Position numbers and translations under genes: made by a program. Below are positions 42,693 through 52,288 of a DNA stretch of 55,049 nt, in pieces. Position 1 is the stretch's first letter; each line of letters begins with the position of its first letter. The notes below the pieces were generated by a model. The model did no database searches, had not been told where the DNA came from, and saw nothing but the letters and a program-made list of their open reading frames with translations. Source of the DNA: an uncultured Bacteroidia bacterium (GTDB taxonomy: Bacteria; Bacteroidota; Bacteroidia; Bacteroidales; Prolixibacteraceae); assembly GCA_903905505.1 (NCBI GenBank), contig CAIVGL010000124.1, positions 1 to 55,049 on the forward strand. The letters are read 5' to 3'.

Positions 42693-43988
42693 ATGAAACT
42701 GTGCACCACCCTTATTGCTTTTATCCTTCCGTTTTTCGCTTTAGCGCAAAATCCGATCACCTTAAAAAGCGCCATTGATTCAACGCTAAAGAATAATTTT
42801 GACATTCAAATTGCAAGTAATAATGTTGAAATAAGCAAGCTAAATAACAATGCAGGAATGGCTGGAGGTTTGCCAGCAGTAAATATAAGTATAGTCGACA
42901 ATCAGACTTCATCGGATGTGTTACAGAAGTTAAATAGTGGTGCTGAGATCAAGAAAAGTGCTGCAAATGGAAATTCTTTAACTTCAAATATAACTGCCGG
43001 TATATTATTGTTTAATGGCTCAAGAGTTATTGCAACCAGACAAAGGCTTCAAAGCCTCCAAAAGCAAAGTGAATTGCAGCTTAATCTTCAAATCCAAAAT
43101 AGTATTGCAGGTGTAATGGCAAAATATTTTGATATTGTCAGGCAATCGGAATACTTAAAAATCATCGAACGTTCAAAAGATGTTTCTCAGACCAAACTTG
43201 ACATCATAACAGATCGCAAGAAAGTTGGAATGGCCAATGATGCCGATTATTTGCAAGCCTTGATCGATTTAAATACGATAATTCAGAGTCTTAAATCCCA
43301 GCAATTAATTGTTGATCAGACAAAGACCGAGCTCCTTCAGCTAATGAGCATGAAGAAATTCTATACTTTTCAATTAAAGGATTCCATAGTCGTGGATAAA
43401 TCGATTGAATTGGAGTCAATCCTATCCTATCTGCAGAAAAATCCTCAATACCTTTCCACTGAGCAACAGATTAAGATCAACGAGCAGGTCGTAAAAGAAG
43501 TATCCTCCTTGCGTTATCCCTCCTTACGGGTTAATACTGGATTAAATTTTAATAGGAATCAAAGTTCCGCAGGACTAACCCTAATGAATCAAACTATTGG
43601 CCCATACGCAGGTATATCGTTGCAAGTTCCTATCTACAATGGCAATACGTATAAAACACAGAAAAAAACGGCTCAAGTCAATGTTGACAATGCTAAAATT
43701 CAACTCGAGAGTTTGTTAACAGCTCTTACTGCCGATGCATTAAAAACGTTTAATGCCTATCAGACCTCTATCGAGCAGATCAGCTCTCAACAAAATTCAG
43801 TGGATTTATCGGCTAAGTTAATTCAAGTTGTCCTACTACGATTTAAAGTCAATCAAGCTACAATCCTAGATGTAAAGGCCGCTCAAGCCAGTTTTGAAAA
43901 TTCAGGATATCAACTTGTTAATCTCTCATACGCCGCAAAAATTGCAGAAATCGAGTTAAAGCGACTAAAGTATCAATTAGCCAATTAA
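42693..43988 (+). CDS. TolC-family outer-membrane efflux channel
   Basis: 431 residues with a signal peptide (LCTTLIAFILPFFALAQ). The duplicated helical-hairpin pattern of outer-membrane efflux proteins is clear: NFDIQIASNNVEISKLNNNA and KNPQYLSTEQQIKINEQVVKEV mark the two halves, and GISLQVPIYNG precedes the second barrel part. It forms the outer-membrane duct for the RND pump encoded 6 bases upstream. Confidence 0.93.
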   Translation: MKLCTTLIAFILPFFALAQNPITLKSAIDSTLKNNFDIQIASNNVEISKLNNNAGMAGGLPAVNISIVDNQTSSDVLQKLNSGAEIKKSAANGNSLTSNITAGILLFNGSRVIATRQRLQSLQKQSELQLNLQIQNSIAGVMAKYFDIVRQSEYLKIIERSKDVSQTKLDIITDRKKVGMANDADYLQALIDLNTIIQSLKSQQLIVDQTKTELLQLMSMKKFYTFQLKDSIVVDKSIELESILSYLQKNPQYLSTEQQIKINEQVVKEVSSLRYPSLRVNTGLNFNRNQSSAGLTLMNQTIGPYAGISLQVPIYNGNTYKTQKKTAQVNVDNAKIQLESLLTALTADALKTFNAYQTSIEQISSQQNSVDLSAKLIQVVLLRFKVNQATILDVKAAQASFENSGYQLVNLSYAAKIAEIELKRLKYQLAN

Positions 43989-44016
43989 AACGACCATTGA
44001 ATAAACTAAAAAGTCT

Positions 44017-45204
44017 ATGTTAAGACCTTTAAATGCTAAGATCTATGATCTTTATCTCAAAAAGGGTTTAATGACTCGCTTAGCCATTTGCTTAATTTTT
44101 GCACTACCTTTAAATCAATGCCAATTAAGCAAACAAACAAGCCTTTCTAAGCCTTCCAATCTAGTTGAAAAATACGATGAGTCGGGACATTCTTCCCTAC
44201 TGTACCAATCGGCTAAAATGGAGTATGCATTTACAGGTAAAGATTCCAAAGACTTTTTAAAATGGCAGAAAGCGTTCAGACCGAAACTGATAAAAACACT
44301 TGGCTTAGAACTAATAGAAAAGCAAAATCCAGGATTTAAACCTAAGGCAGAACTCTTAAAATCTGAAGATATAGGATTTGCTGTTCGCGAATATTGGCAT
44401 ATTTGGACTGAGCCAACCGTTCTAATACCATTTATTTTACTGCGACCAAAAAGTAAAAATCACAAGTTGGGTTTAGTCATAACTCCTCATGGCCACGGAA
44501 AAAATACGGAACTCTATGCTGGCATATATCATAATGAAGCTGAAAGAGAAAGCGGCGAAACAGGAGAACGAAACGTGGCAATTCAAGCTGTAAAAGAGGG
44601 TTATATAGCAATTGCGCCAACCACGCGAGGATTTGGAGACACCCGAAGTACTGAAGATTTAAAAAAAGATTTAGCTTACTCCTGCAGAACGTTGCTTATG
44701 CATGATCTCTTAGTTGGTCGCACACCGATTGGTGACCGAGTCTGGGATGTTTCAAAAATTATAGACTGGGCTCTTCTAAATTTGCCTATTGATAAAAATA
44801 AAATCATTGTAACCGGGAATTCTGGAGGTGGAACCATTACACTTTTTGCTGCAGCTTGCGACACACGAATAAAAATTGCTATCCCATCTTCCTATTTTTG
44901 CACTTTCACAGAAAGCATCGGAACACTTTGGCATTGCGATTGTAATTATATCCCAGGAATTTTACAGTTTGGTGAAATGTCAGATATTGCCGGTTTAATT
45001 GCTCCGCGCCCCTTTTGCGCTGTCCAAGGTAAAATGGATACTATTTTTCCAATAGAGGCCTCAAAAAAAGCATTTAACCACTTACAAAAGATCTACACTG
45101 CAGCTGGGGCATCAGAAAAATGCGAATTATACATTGGATCAGAAGGGCATCGCTATTACAAGGCTGGTGTTTGGCCATTTGTCAAAACCCATATTAACGA
45201 TTAA
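44017..45204 (+). CDS. Alpha/beta hydrolase (esterase/dienelactone-hydrolase type), probably exported
   Basis: 395 residues from ATG 44017; an alternative ATG at 44071 gives MTRLAICLIFALPLNQC, a signal-like start with a possible lipobox Cys (LNQC, atypical). The catalytic triad is visible: Ser in the elbow GNSGGG, Asp in QGKMDTIFP and His in GSEGHRYY; the oxyanion region is ITPHGHGK. The family resembles acetyl-xylan esterase-type hydrolases. It follows tolC by 28 bases and may sit at the end of the efflux transcript, though a functional link is not evident. It is convergent with the epimerase gene (4-base gap). Confidence 0.8.
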   Translation: MLRPLNAKIYDLYLKKGLMTRLAICLIFALPLNQCQLSKQTSLSKPSNLVEKYDESGHSSLLYQSAKMEYAFTGKDSKDFLKWQKAFRPKLIKTLGLELIEKQNPGFKPKAELLKSEDIGFAVREYWHIWTEPTVLIPFILLRPKSKNHKLGLVITPHGHGKNTELYAGIYHNEAERESGETGERNVAIQAVKEGYIAIAPTTRGFGDTRSTEDLKKDLAYSCRTLLMHDLLVGRTPIGDRVWDVSKIIDWALLNLPIDKNKIIVTGNSGGGTITLFAAACDTRIKIAIPSSYFCTFTESIGTLWHCDCNYIPGILQFGEMSDIAGLIAPRPFCAVQGKMDTIFPIEASKKAFNHLQKIYTAAGASEKCELYIGSEGHRYYKAGVWPFVKTHIND

Positions 45205-45208
45205 ATAC

Positions 45209-46072
45209 CTACTTAGTCAAATCGGTTAGTGCTTCAGATAGTGTTGGAAACTTAAATTTAAACCCCTCATCCAACAATCGAGCAGGTTGAACTTTAGCTC
45301 CTTTTGTAATCACCTCAGCAGCTTGACCATAAATAAGTTTCAGTGCGAATTCAGGTACTGGAATAAACGCAGGACGCCTTAATACAGCTCCTAATTGCTT
45401 TGTAAACGTCAGATTATCAATCAAACAAGGAGCTACGAAATTATAGATACCTGAGCTTGCTTGATTTAAAATTAAATGGTCGATTCCCCTGCAGAAATCA
45501 TCCACATGGATAAATGGGAAAGATTGTGTGCCCGAACCTATTTTCCCTCCTAATCCTAAACGGAAGATGGGAAGTAGTTTCTTTAATGTCCCTCCAGTAG
45601 TACCAAGTACAATTCCGATTCGAATCGTGCATACACGAAACTTTGCACCTTTTAATTGTTGAGTCTCCTGCTCCCATGATTTACAGACTGAGGCCAAAAA
45701 ATTAGAATCAAATGCCCCAGATGACTCATCATGAATCTGAACGGTATCATAAATCCCTACTGCTGAAGCATTAATCAACAATTTAGGCTGTTCACTTGTT
45801 TCACTTTGTTGTAAGGCAGAAACGATCTTTCGAGTAGTTAATATACGACTTGAATATATTTCTTCTTTATTTGACTTTGTCCATCGACATAAAACAGATG
45901 AACCTGCCAAATTAATAATTACCTCAGCAGAATTGATTAGCTTTGAAAGTTGATTGTCGGGCACCTCAAAGTCACGGCGCGAGATCGCAAATACCTCGTG
46001 TCCATTATGTTTGAGATAATGTACGAGTTGTTTTCCAATAAAACCAGTACTCCCAGCAATCGCAATTTTCAT
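45209..46072 (-). CDS. TIGR01777-family NAD(P)-dependent epimerase (YfcH-like)
   Basis: 287 residues. The SDR loop GSTGFIGKQLVHYLKHNGHEV, NLAGSSVLCRWTKSNKEEIYSSR (the NLAG...W...K...SR motif of TIGR01777) and the C-terminal DUF1731-like end (RPAFIPVPEFALKLIYG) are complete. The substrate is unknown; E. coli YfcH is a relative. Divergent from PBP1a with 42 bases between. Confidence 0.9.
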   Translation of the reverse strand: MKIAIAGSTGFIGKQLVHYLKHNGHEVFAISRRDFEVPDNQLSKLINSAEVIINLAGSSVLCRWTKSNKEEIYSSRILTTRKIVSALQQSETSEQPKLLINASAVGIYDTVQIHDESSGAFDSNFLASVCKSWEQETQQLKGAKFRVCTIRIGIVLGTTGGTLKKLLPIFRLGLGGKIGSGTQSFPFIHVDDFCRGIDHLILNQASSGIYNFVAPCLIDNLTFTKQLGAVLRRPAFIPVPEFALKLIYGQAAEVITKGAKVQPARLLDEGFKFKFPTLSEALTDLTK

Positions 46073-46114
46073 AGTTAAAGTGATAATTTAGATTCTAATA
46101 CAACGATACAACCA

Positions 46115-48559
46115 ATGCCAACATCGAAAAGCGAAAAGCCTAATAAAAAGAGTTCCAAAAGCTTCTTTAGTCGCCTTTCTAGTAAGTCTAAACAATCGTG
46201 GACCAAAAGAGTTTTGATCTGGCTGTTAAAACTTGGAGGTCTTGGGATTCTTCTGCTTCTTATTTTATTCGCCTTAGTCTATATTGGAACCTTTGGTCAA
46301 TTGCCTGATTCGAAAACCTTAATCAAAATAAAAGAACCAGCAGCAACTGAAGTCTACACCAAAGATAATAAATTACTAGGTCGATATTATACGGAGAATA
46401 GGAGCAATGTTAAATTCAAAGAGATCTCACCAAGTCTAATTCACGCGTTGATTGCCACTGAAGACAATCGATTTTATGAGCATCGAGGGGTTGACGAATG
46501 GGCATTGCTGAGGGTTGTCGTAAAAACATTTCTTCTGATTGATCGCAGTTCTGGAGGAGGTTCTACCCTATCGCAGCAGATCGTTAAAAATATTTTCGGT
46601 CGAAAAGATTATGGTCCGCTGACCATGCCAGTGTCTAAAATTCGGGAATCGATCATTGCCTATCGCCTTGAAAAGCTCTATTCCAAAGAGGAGATCTTGA
46701 CTCTTTACCTCAATACAGTCCCTTTTGGAGAGAACACCTATGGCATCGAGTTAGCTGCGGAGCGATTTTTCAGTATTCGACCAAACAAACTTACCGTTGC
46801 TCAGTCGGCAACCCTTGTAGGGATGCTAAAAGCTAACAATTCCTATAATCCAAGGATGAATCCTGAGCGATCACTGCAAAGGCGAAATACGGTGATTTCT
46901 CAAATGGCCAAATACAAATACCTAACTCCTGAACAAGCCAAGAAGCACAGTTCAGAACCATTAGGATTAAAATACAACTACTTAGTTTACAACACAGGAT
47001 CTGGGGCATATTTTAGAGAGTATATTCGCCCTAGGCTTGAGCAATGGTGCAGCGAGCATGAAAAAGAGGATGGAACGCCATACAATTTATATACCGATGG
47101 ACTTAAAATTATAACGACAATCGACTTTCGAATGCAGCGTTATGCGGAGATGGCGCAACAGGAGAAGATGAAAGAGTTGCAAGCCACCTTTGAAAAACAT
47201 TGGGAAGGGAAAGACCCTTGGCCTAAGGGTAGCACGATTGTTCTTCGAGCCATGAAGCGATCGGATCGGTATCGCAAACTAAAAGAAGAGGGGAAATCAT
47301 TGGACGAGATTACCAAGACATTTAAAATTCCAACAACGATGAAACTTTTCACCTGGGATGGTGAAAAACAGGTTAGAATTTCACCCTTAGACTCGGTTAG
47401 ATATACGCTTAAACTTCTACAAAGCTCGTTTGTGGCCATGGAGCCAGCGACTGGAGATGTTAAAGTTTGGATTGGAGGCAATGATTTTAAGCATTTCCAA
47501 TTTGATCATATTAATGCTCCAAGACAAGTGGGATCGACCTTTAAACCCATTATTTATGCCTCAGCTTTAGAGCAAGGAGTCCCTGCGGATAAGTATTATG
47601 CGAATGAAAAAACAACCTATTCTGAATATCAAGATTGGTCTCCAGGAAATTCCAATAACGAGTATGGAGGGTATTATTCTCTTGAAGGAGCATTGTCTAA
47701 ATCTGTCAATACCGTTTCGGTTCAGGTTATACTTGAAGGCGGAGTAGCCAACGCTATTGCGCTAGCGAATAAAATGGGGATAAAGGCTGATTTACCAGCA
47801 GTTCCATCGTTAGCATTAGGAGCCGCAGACATACCTCTCATACAGCTCTTAAAAGCCTATGCCTGTCTTGACAATCAAGGCAAGACAGTAACACCAAACT
47901 ACCTCATTCAAATTGAAGATGGAAATGGTAAAATACTAGAAAAATTTAGTCCTGACCAAGCCGAGGATCAAGCCATGTCTCCTGAGACCGCCAAAATAAT
48001 TACCCATTATCTTGAGGCCGTGGTAAATGATGGGACTGCCTCGGAGTTACGTTCGCTGTATAAGCTTGAAGGGGCATTTGCAGGAAAGACAGGCACAACG
48101 CAAAACTATGCTGATGGGTGGTTTATGTGTTATACCCCTGATCTAGTAACAGGGTGCTGGGTTGGAGGGGAAGAACCCTCGATACACTTTAAGAACATCG
48201 CATTAGGCAGAGGAGGTTACACCGCACTTCCAATCACAGGTAAGTTTTTTAATAAACTATACCATGATGCAGCCTTTAGCAGGAGAAAAGAGCGGACTTT
48301 CCCGAGTTTAGATGAAGCCACCCTGGCACTTTTGAATGTTCCACATTTTAAAGAGACGATCAAAGAGTCAAAAAAACAAGGGTTCTGGAGTATTTTTAAC
48401 ACAAAAAAGCCAAATCCTCAAGATCAAGTGCCTAATAAAACGAATAATGGCAAACATATTGACAATCAGCCAAATGAAAATAATAAACCACCCCCAGCGG
48501 ATGAAGGGCATTCAAATATTTGGAAAAAGATTAAAGATGCATTAAAAAAGAAAGAATGA
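46115..48559 (+). CDS. Class A penicillin-binding protein 1A (transglycosylase/transpeptidase)
   Basis: 814 residues. A basic cytoplasmic tail and one membrane helix (about 35-60) are followed by the GT51 domain: catalytic Glu about 116 in ATEDNRFYEHRG, then GGGSTLSQQIVKN and YLNTVPFGENTYGIE. The transpeptidase has STFKP (Ser474), SVNT and KTGTT (about 657). It polymerises and cross-links peptidoglycan. The C-terminus is a Pro/Asn/Lys-rich tail of about 60 residues ending in KKKE. Confidence 0.95.
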   Translation: MPTSKSEKPNKKSSKSFFSRLSSKSKQSWTKRVLIWLLKLGGLGILLLLILFALVYIGTFGQLPDSKTLIKIKEPAATEVYTKDNKLLGRYYTENRSNVKFKEISPSLIHALIATEDNRFYEHRGVDEWALLRVVVKTFLLIDRSSGGGSTLSQQIVKNIFGRKDYGPLTMPVSKIRESIIAYRLEKLYSKEEILTLYLNTVPFGENTYGIELAAERFFSIRPNKLTVAQSATLVGMLKANNSYNPRMNPERSLQRRNTVISQMAKYKYLTPEQAKKHSSEPLGLKYNYLVYNTGSGAYFREYIRPRLEQWCSEHEKEDGTPYNLYTDGLKIITTIDFRMQRYAEMAQQEKMKELQATFEKHWEGKDPWPKGSTIVLRAMKRSDRYRKLKEEGKSLDEITKTFKIPTTMKLFTWDGEKQVRISPLDSVRYTLKLLQSSFVAMEPATGDVKVWIGGNDFKHFQFDHINAPRQVGSTFKPIIYASALEQGVPADKYYANEKTTYSEYQDWSPGNSNNEYGGYYSLEGALSKSVNTVSVQVILEGGVANAIALANKMGIKADLPAVPSLALGAADIPLIQLLKAYACLDNQGKTVTPNYLIQIEDGNGKILEKFSPDQAEDQAMSPETAKIITHYLEAVVNDGTASELRSLYKLEGAFAGKTGTTQNYADGWFMCYTPDLVTGCWVGGEEPSIHFKNIALGRGGYTALPITGKFFNKLYHDAAFSRRKERTFPSLDEATLALLNVPHFKETIKESKKQGFWSIFNTKKPNPQDQVPNKTNNGKHIDNQPNENNKPPPADEGHSNIWKKIKDALKKKE

Positions 48560-48606
48560 TTTCATGATCTTATTGACTTGTCTCTTTATACTATAAAAGA
48601 TTTTTG

Positions 48607-48614
48607 TATTTTTG
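48607..48614 (+). promoter_or_regulatory. -7 promoter element (TATTTTTG) of asnB
   Basis: Perfect TAnnTTTG 56 bases before the ATG at 48671. The nearest upstream TTG is 26 bases away, too far for a good -33. Confidence 0.48.
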
Positions 48615-48670
48615 GCGACCAATTATTCTTTTAATTGGCTATTTGAAAAACGATTAAAATCAGAAAACAT

Positions 48671-50338
48671 ATGTGTGGTATTGTTGGTGTATTTGATTTA
48701 AAAGTAAAATCAGAAGATTTAAGGACTCAAGTCCTACAGATGTCAAAAAGAATTCGTCATCGCGGACCAGACTGGTCAGGTATTTACTGTGGTTCTAAAG
48801 CAATTATTGCACATGAAAGATTAGCCATTGTAGATCCCACTTCTGGAGGTCAGCCACTTTTCAGCAAAGACAAAAAACTTGTCCTTGGGGTCAATGGCGA
48901 AATCTACAACCACAGAGAACTTAGAAAACCACTCGAAGATCATTACGAATTCCTGACCGAATCTGATTGTGAGATCATCCTTGCACTCTATCGTGAAAAG
49001 GGGATAAATTTTCTGGAAGACTTAAACGGAATTTTTGCATTTGTATTATACGACGAAGAGAACGACTGTTATCTAGTTGCTCGTGACCACATTGGTGTTA
49101 TTCCATTATATATGGGTTGGGATTCATTTGGCACCTTATATTTTGCATCTGAACTAAAAGCTCTTGAAGGAACCTGTAAGAAAATTGAAGAGTTCTTACC
49201 AGGCCATTACCTTTACAGTAAAGAAGGGGTGATGAAGAAATGGTACAACAGAGATTGGAAAGATTTTGATGCGGTAAAAGAGAACAAATCTGATATCGAT
49301 GTTTTGCGCAAAGCACTTGAAGATTCAGTGCATCGTCAACTGATGTCGGATGTCCCTTATGGAGTTCTCCTTTCTGGTGGACTTGACTCTTCAGTTATTT
49401 CAGCCATTGCGAAGAAATATGCTGGTCGTAGAGTGGAAGGAACAGATGACCAAGAGGCTTGGTGGCCGCAATTACACTCATTTGCTGTAGGTTTAGTGGG
49501 TTCACCTGACTTAGTGGCAGCTCAAAAGGTTGCTGACCATATCGGAACAATTCACCACGAAGTGCATTTTACAGTTCAAGAAGGTCTTGATGCTTTGCGT
49601 GATGTAATCTATCACTTAGAAACATACGATGTAACAACTGTTAGAGCTTCTACTCCGATGTACCTCCTAGCTAGAGTTATTAAATCAATGGGGGTTAAAA
49701 TGGTGTTGTCTGGTGAAGGTGCGGATGAGTTATTTGGAGGCTACCTCTATTTCCACAAAGCTCCAAATGCTCAAGCTTTCCATGAAGAAACGGTACGGAA
49801 ATTAGGTAAACTGCACTTATACGACTGTCTTAGAGCAAATAAATCACTTGCTGCTTGGGGTGTAGAAGGTCGTGTACCCTTCTTAGACAAAGAGTTTATG
49901 GATGTTGCCATGAACATAAATCCACAGGATAAAATGGCCATCAACGGAAAGATGGAAAAATGGATCCTTCGAAAGGCTTTTGAAGATTTCCTTCCGGAGA
50001 GTGTTGTCTGGCGTCAAAAAGAGCAGTTCTCTGATGGAGTTGGCTATAACTGGATTGACTCACTTAAAGCACTTACTGCTGATAAAATTTCAGACGAAGA
50101 GATGGCCAATGCAAAATTCCGCTACCCGATCAATACTCCAATGTCAAAAGAAGAGTATTTCTACAGGACTATATTTACAGAGCACTTCCCATCTGATGCT
50201 GCTGCAACATGCGTTCCATCAGTGCCTTCTATTGCTTGTAGCACACCTGAAGCACTAGCTTGGGATGCCTCATTTAGAAATAACGCAGATCCATCTGGAC
50301 GATCAATGAAAAGCGTCCATACGCAAGCCTACAAATAA
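48671..50338 (+). CDS. asnB: Asparagine synthase B (glutamine-hydrolysing)
   Basis: 555 residues, normal length. Cys2 (MCGIVG) is the glutaminase nucleophile after Met removal; the class II amidotransferase domain (RHRGPDWSG, GEIYNHRELR) is complete. The synthetase domain carries the PP-loop SGGLDSS and the SGEGADELFGGY motif. It makes asparagine from aspartate, ATP and glutamine. A single-gene unit with a strong terminator. Confidence 0.96.
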   Translation: MCGIVGVFDLKVKSEDLRTQVLQMSKRIRHRGPDWSGIYCGSKAIIAHERLAIVDPTSGGQPLFSKDKKLVLGVNGEIYNHRELRKPLEDHYEFLTESDCEIILALYREKGINFLEDLNGIFAFVLYDEENDCYLVARDHIGVIPLYMGWDSFGTLYFASELKALEGTCKKIEEFLPGHYLYSKEGVMKKWYNRDWKDFDAVKENKSDIDVLRKALEDSVHRQLMSDVPYGVLLSGGLDSSVISAIAKKYAGRRVEGTDDQEAWWPQLHSFAVGLVGSPDLVAAQKVADHIGTIHHEVHFTVQEGLDALRDVIYHLETYDVTTVRASTPMYLLARVIKSMGVKMVLSGEGADELFGGYLYFHKAPNAQAFHEETVRKLGKLHLYDCLRANKSLAAWGVEGRVPFLDKEFMDVAMNINPQDKMAINGKMEKWILRKAFEDFLPESVVWRQKEQFSDGVGYNWIDSLKALTADKISDEEMANAKFRYPINTPMSKEEYFYRTIFTEHFPSDAAATCVPSVPSIACSTPEALAWDASFRNNADPSGRSMKSVHTQAYK

Positions 50339-50402
50339 TTGAGATTCAACGGGGAGATTTAGTATTAGACTAAAACTTCCGAATTCGATATTATTCCAAA
50401 AT

Positions 50403-50442
50403 AAAAGGGGTTGAAATTGTGCAAACAATTTCAACCCCTTTT
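50403..50442. terminator. Very strong bidirectional terminator between asnB and cdaA
   Basis: A perfect 18-bp stem (arms 50403-50420 and 50425-50442) with a GCAA tetraloop. The base of the stem is AAAA / TTTT, so it serves both convergent genes. Confidence 0.9.
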
Positions 50443-50459
50443 AAGTTATCTATCAACAC

Positions 50460-51239
50460 TTAACGATAGCCTGTTTCAAGTACTGCTAAAAGATCATTGG
50501 GCTCAATATTATCGGTAAGCTCGCCATCATTAGAGATGGAAATCTGTCCACTCTCTTCACTAATAACAATAACATAGGCATCTGTTTGTTCGGAGATCCC
50601 AATTGCTGCGCGATGGCGCATCCCATGATTTGGACTAATCTCAAGCCTTTGAGAAAGAGGCAAAATACATCTGGCCGCTTTGATCCTATTTAAATTCACA
50701 ATGACAGCACCATCATGAAGTGGTGAGTTTTTGAAAAATATACTCTTGATAAGCTCTGTAGTTATCATCGCATCAATATTTTCGCCAGTCTCAGCATACT
50801 CTTGCAACTCACTATCTCTAGACAACACGATTAGCGCACCAATTTTATTTTCAGACATATACCGACAGGCATCAGCGATTGCACTTAGACTGGCTTCAGA
50901 AGCTAATTTAAACTCATTGGCAAACAGATTCTCCAGCGAAAAACGACGATTAGTTCGATAGCGACTACCCAGCATCAGCAAAAAACGACGAACCTCCTGC
51001 TGAAAAACGATAATGATCGCAATAACTCCAACACCAAATAGCTGTCCTAGGATCGACCCTAGCAACTCCATCTTTAAAGACTTGACAATAAGCCAGACCA
51101 CAAAGACAATAAAAATACCCATGAAAATATTAAAGGCTACGGTACCTTTAACCAAGCGATAAATCTCGAAAAATATTATTGCAACTAACAATATATCAAC
51201 AAGATCAAGAAGTCTAACCTGAATAAATAGATCTAACAT
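50460..51239 (-). CDS. cdaA: Diadenylate cyclase CdaA
   Basis: 259 residues. Three N-terminal membrane helices (about 10-75) precede a DAC domain with the catalytic DGA (LHDGAVIVN) and RHR (GMRHRAAIGISEQTD) motifs. It makes c-di-AMP from two ATP. In Firmicutes cdaA is followed by cdaR and glmM; here it follows folP, overlapping its last 7 bases, as is usual in Bacteroidota. No cdaR is present. It ends just before the terminator. Confidence 0.95.
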   Translation of the reverse strand: MLDLFIQVRLLDLVDILLVAIIFFEIYRLVKGTVAFNIFMGIFIVFVVWLIVKSLKMELLGSILGQLFGVGVIAIIIVFQQEVRRFLLMLGSRYRTNRRFSLENLFANEFKLASEASLSAIADACRYMSENKIGALIVLSRDSELQEYAETGENIDAMITTELIKSIFFKNSPLHDGAVIVNLNRIKAARCILPLSQRLEISPNHGMRHRAAIGISEQTDAYVIVISEESGQISISNDGELTDNIEPNDLLAVLETGYR

Positions 51240-52114
51240 TGCGACTGTATTTTTGTTTTTTCAACTAATCGAATAGCCTCTATTGCCTCTTTTACATCAT
51301 GAACTCTTAAAATATCACACCCATTTGATAAAGCCATAGTATTCAGAACCGTTGTTCCATTTAGACTCTCACTCGGATCGATATCCAACAGCTTACAAAT
51401 CATTGACTTGCGAGACAATCCGACCACTATAGGCAATTCAAATATTGCAAATGAATCCAATCGATTTAAAAGTTCAAAATTGTGTTCTATTGTTTTTCCA
51501 AAGCCGAAACCCGGATCAATCAAGATGTCTGAAATACCAAATTGTTTTAACTTCTGTATTTGATGCGATAAATAAAGAATAATCTCCTTCACAACATCCA
51601 CATACTGCGGATCATCTTGCATATCTACACTTTTACCTTTACTATGCATTAATAGATAAGGAAGATTAAGGGCTGCGACTGTTAAAAACATTTGCTCATC
51701 AAATTGCCCTCCTGAGATATCGTTCACTAAGAAATCTCCCACTTCAGTGTGAAGCTTTGACACAACCTCCGCGCGATAAGTATCGACAGACAAGGACACC
51801 TTAGAAAACTCTTTTCGAATTAATTTAACAGCTGGGATTAATCGATTCAACTCCTCCTCTACTGAAATCTCGACAGCTCCAGGTCGCGTAGACATTCCCC
51901 CAACATCAATAAATCGACCTCCTTGCTCAATGATCTGAGCTGCTCTAGTTAGAATAGCTAAATCAGATTGATATGCACCACCATCGTAGAAAGAGTCGGG
52001 CGTACAATTCAAAACCCCCATCACAACAGGCGAACTAAGGTCAATTAACTCCCCATTAAGAGCAATAGTAGGTTTCTTCTTGTAAAAAGCTTTATTGTTT
52101 TGAGCAAATAGCAT
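51233..52114 (-). CDS. folP: Dihydropteroate synthase
   Basis: 293 residues. MGVLNCTPDSFYDGG, GGRFIDVGGMSTRPGA, FLVNDISGG, DPGFGFGKT and VGLSRKSMI are the full set of DHPS motifs. It joins p-aminobenzoate to the pterin diphosphate; the target of sulfonamides. Its 3' end overlaps the cdaA start. Likely promoter -7 (TATTTTTG, minus strand) at 52222-52229, giving a leader near 100 bases. Confidence 0.96.
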   Translation of the reverse strand: MLFAQNNKAFYKKKPTIALNGELIDLSSPVVMGVLNCTPDSFYDGGAYQSDLAILTRAAQIIEQGGRFIDVGGMSTRPGAVEISVEEELNRLIPAVKLIRKEFSKVSLSVDTYRAEVVSKLHTEVGDFLVNDISGGQFDEQMFLTVAALNLPYLLMHSKGKSVDMQDDPQYVDVVKEIILYLSHQIQKLKQFGISDILIDPGFGFGKTIEHNFELLNRLDSFAIFELPIVVGLSRKSMICKLLDIDPSESLNGTTVLNTMALSNGCDILRVHDVKEAIEAIRLVEKTKIQSQC

Positions 52115-52221
52115 GAATGATTTTTTTCAATAAGAAATGTTTCTGAAATGTTTTAAACCGAAAAGGCAAAATTCATCTCAATTAGACCCTATAAACCGAA
52201 CAAATTCTGCTAGATTAATTA

Positions 52222-52229
52222 CAAAAATA
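52222..52229 (-). promoter_or_regulatory. -7 promoter element (TATTTTTG) of folP-cdaA
   Basis: Perfect TAnnTTTG on the minus strand, 108 bases before the folP ATG; no TTG at -33. Confidence 0.4.
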
Positions 52230-52288
52230 AGAATAAATGTCACATCCATTCCCTAATTTTTAATACTTTTATGGTTCAATTTAGAATT

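Noticed and set aside
47140-47481. 113-codon minus-strand ORF
   Set aside because: Shadow of the PBP1a gene with no recognisable motif or start context.
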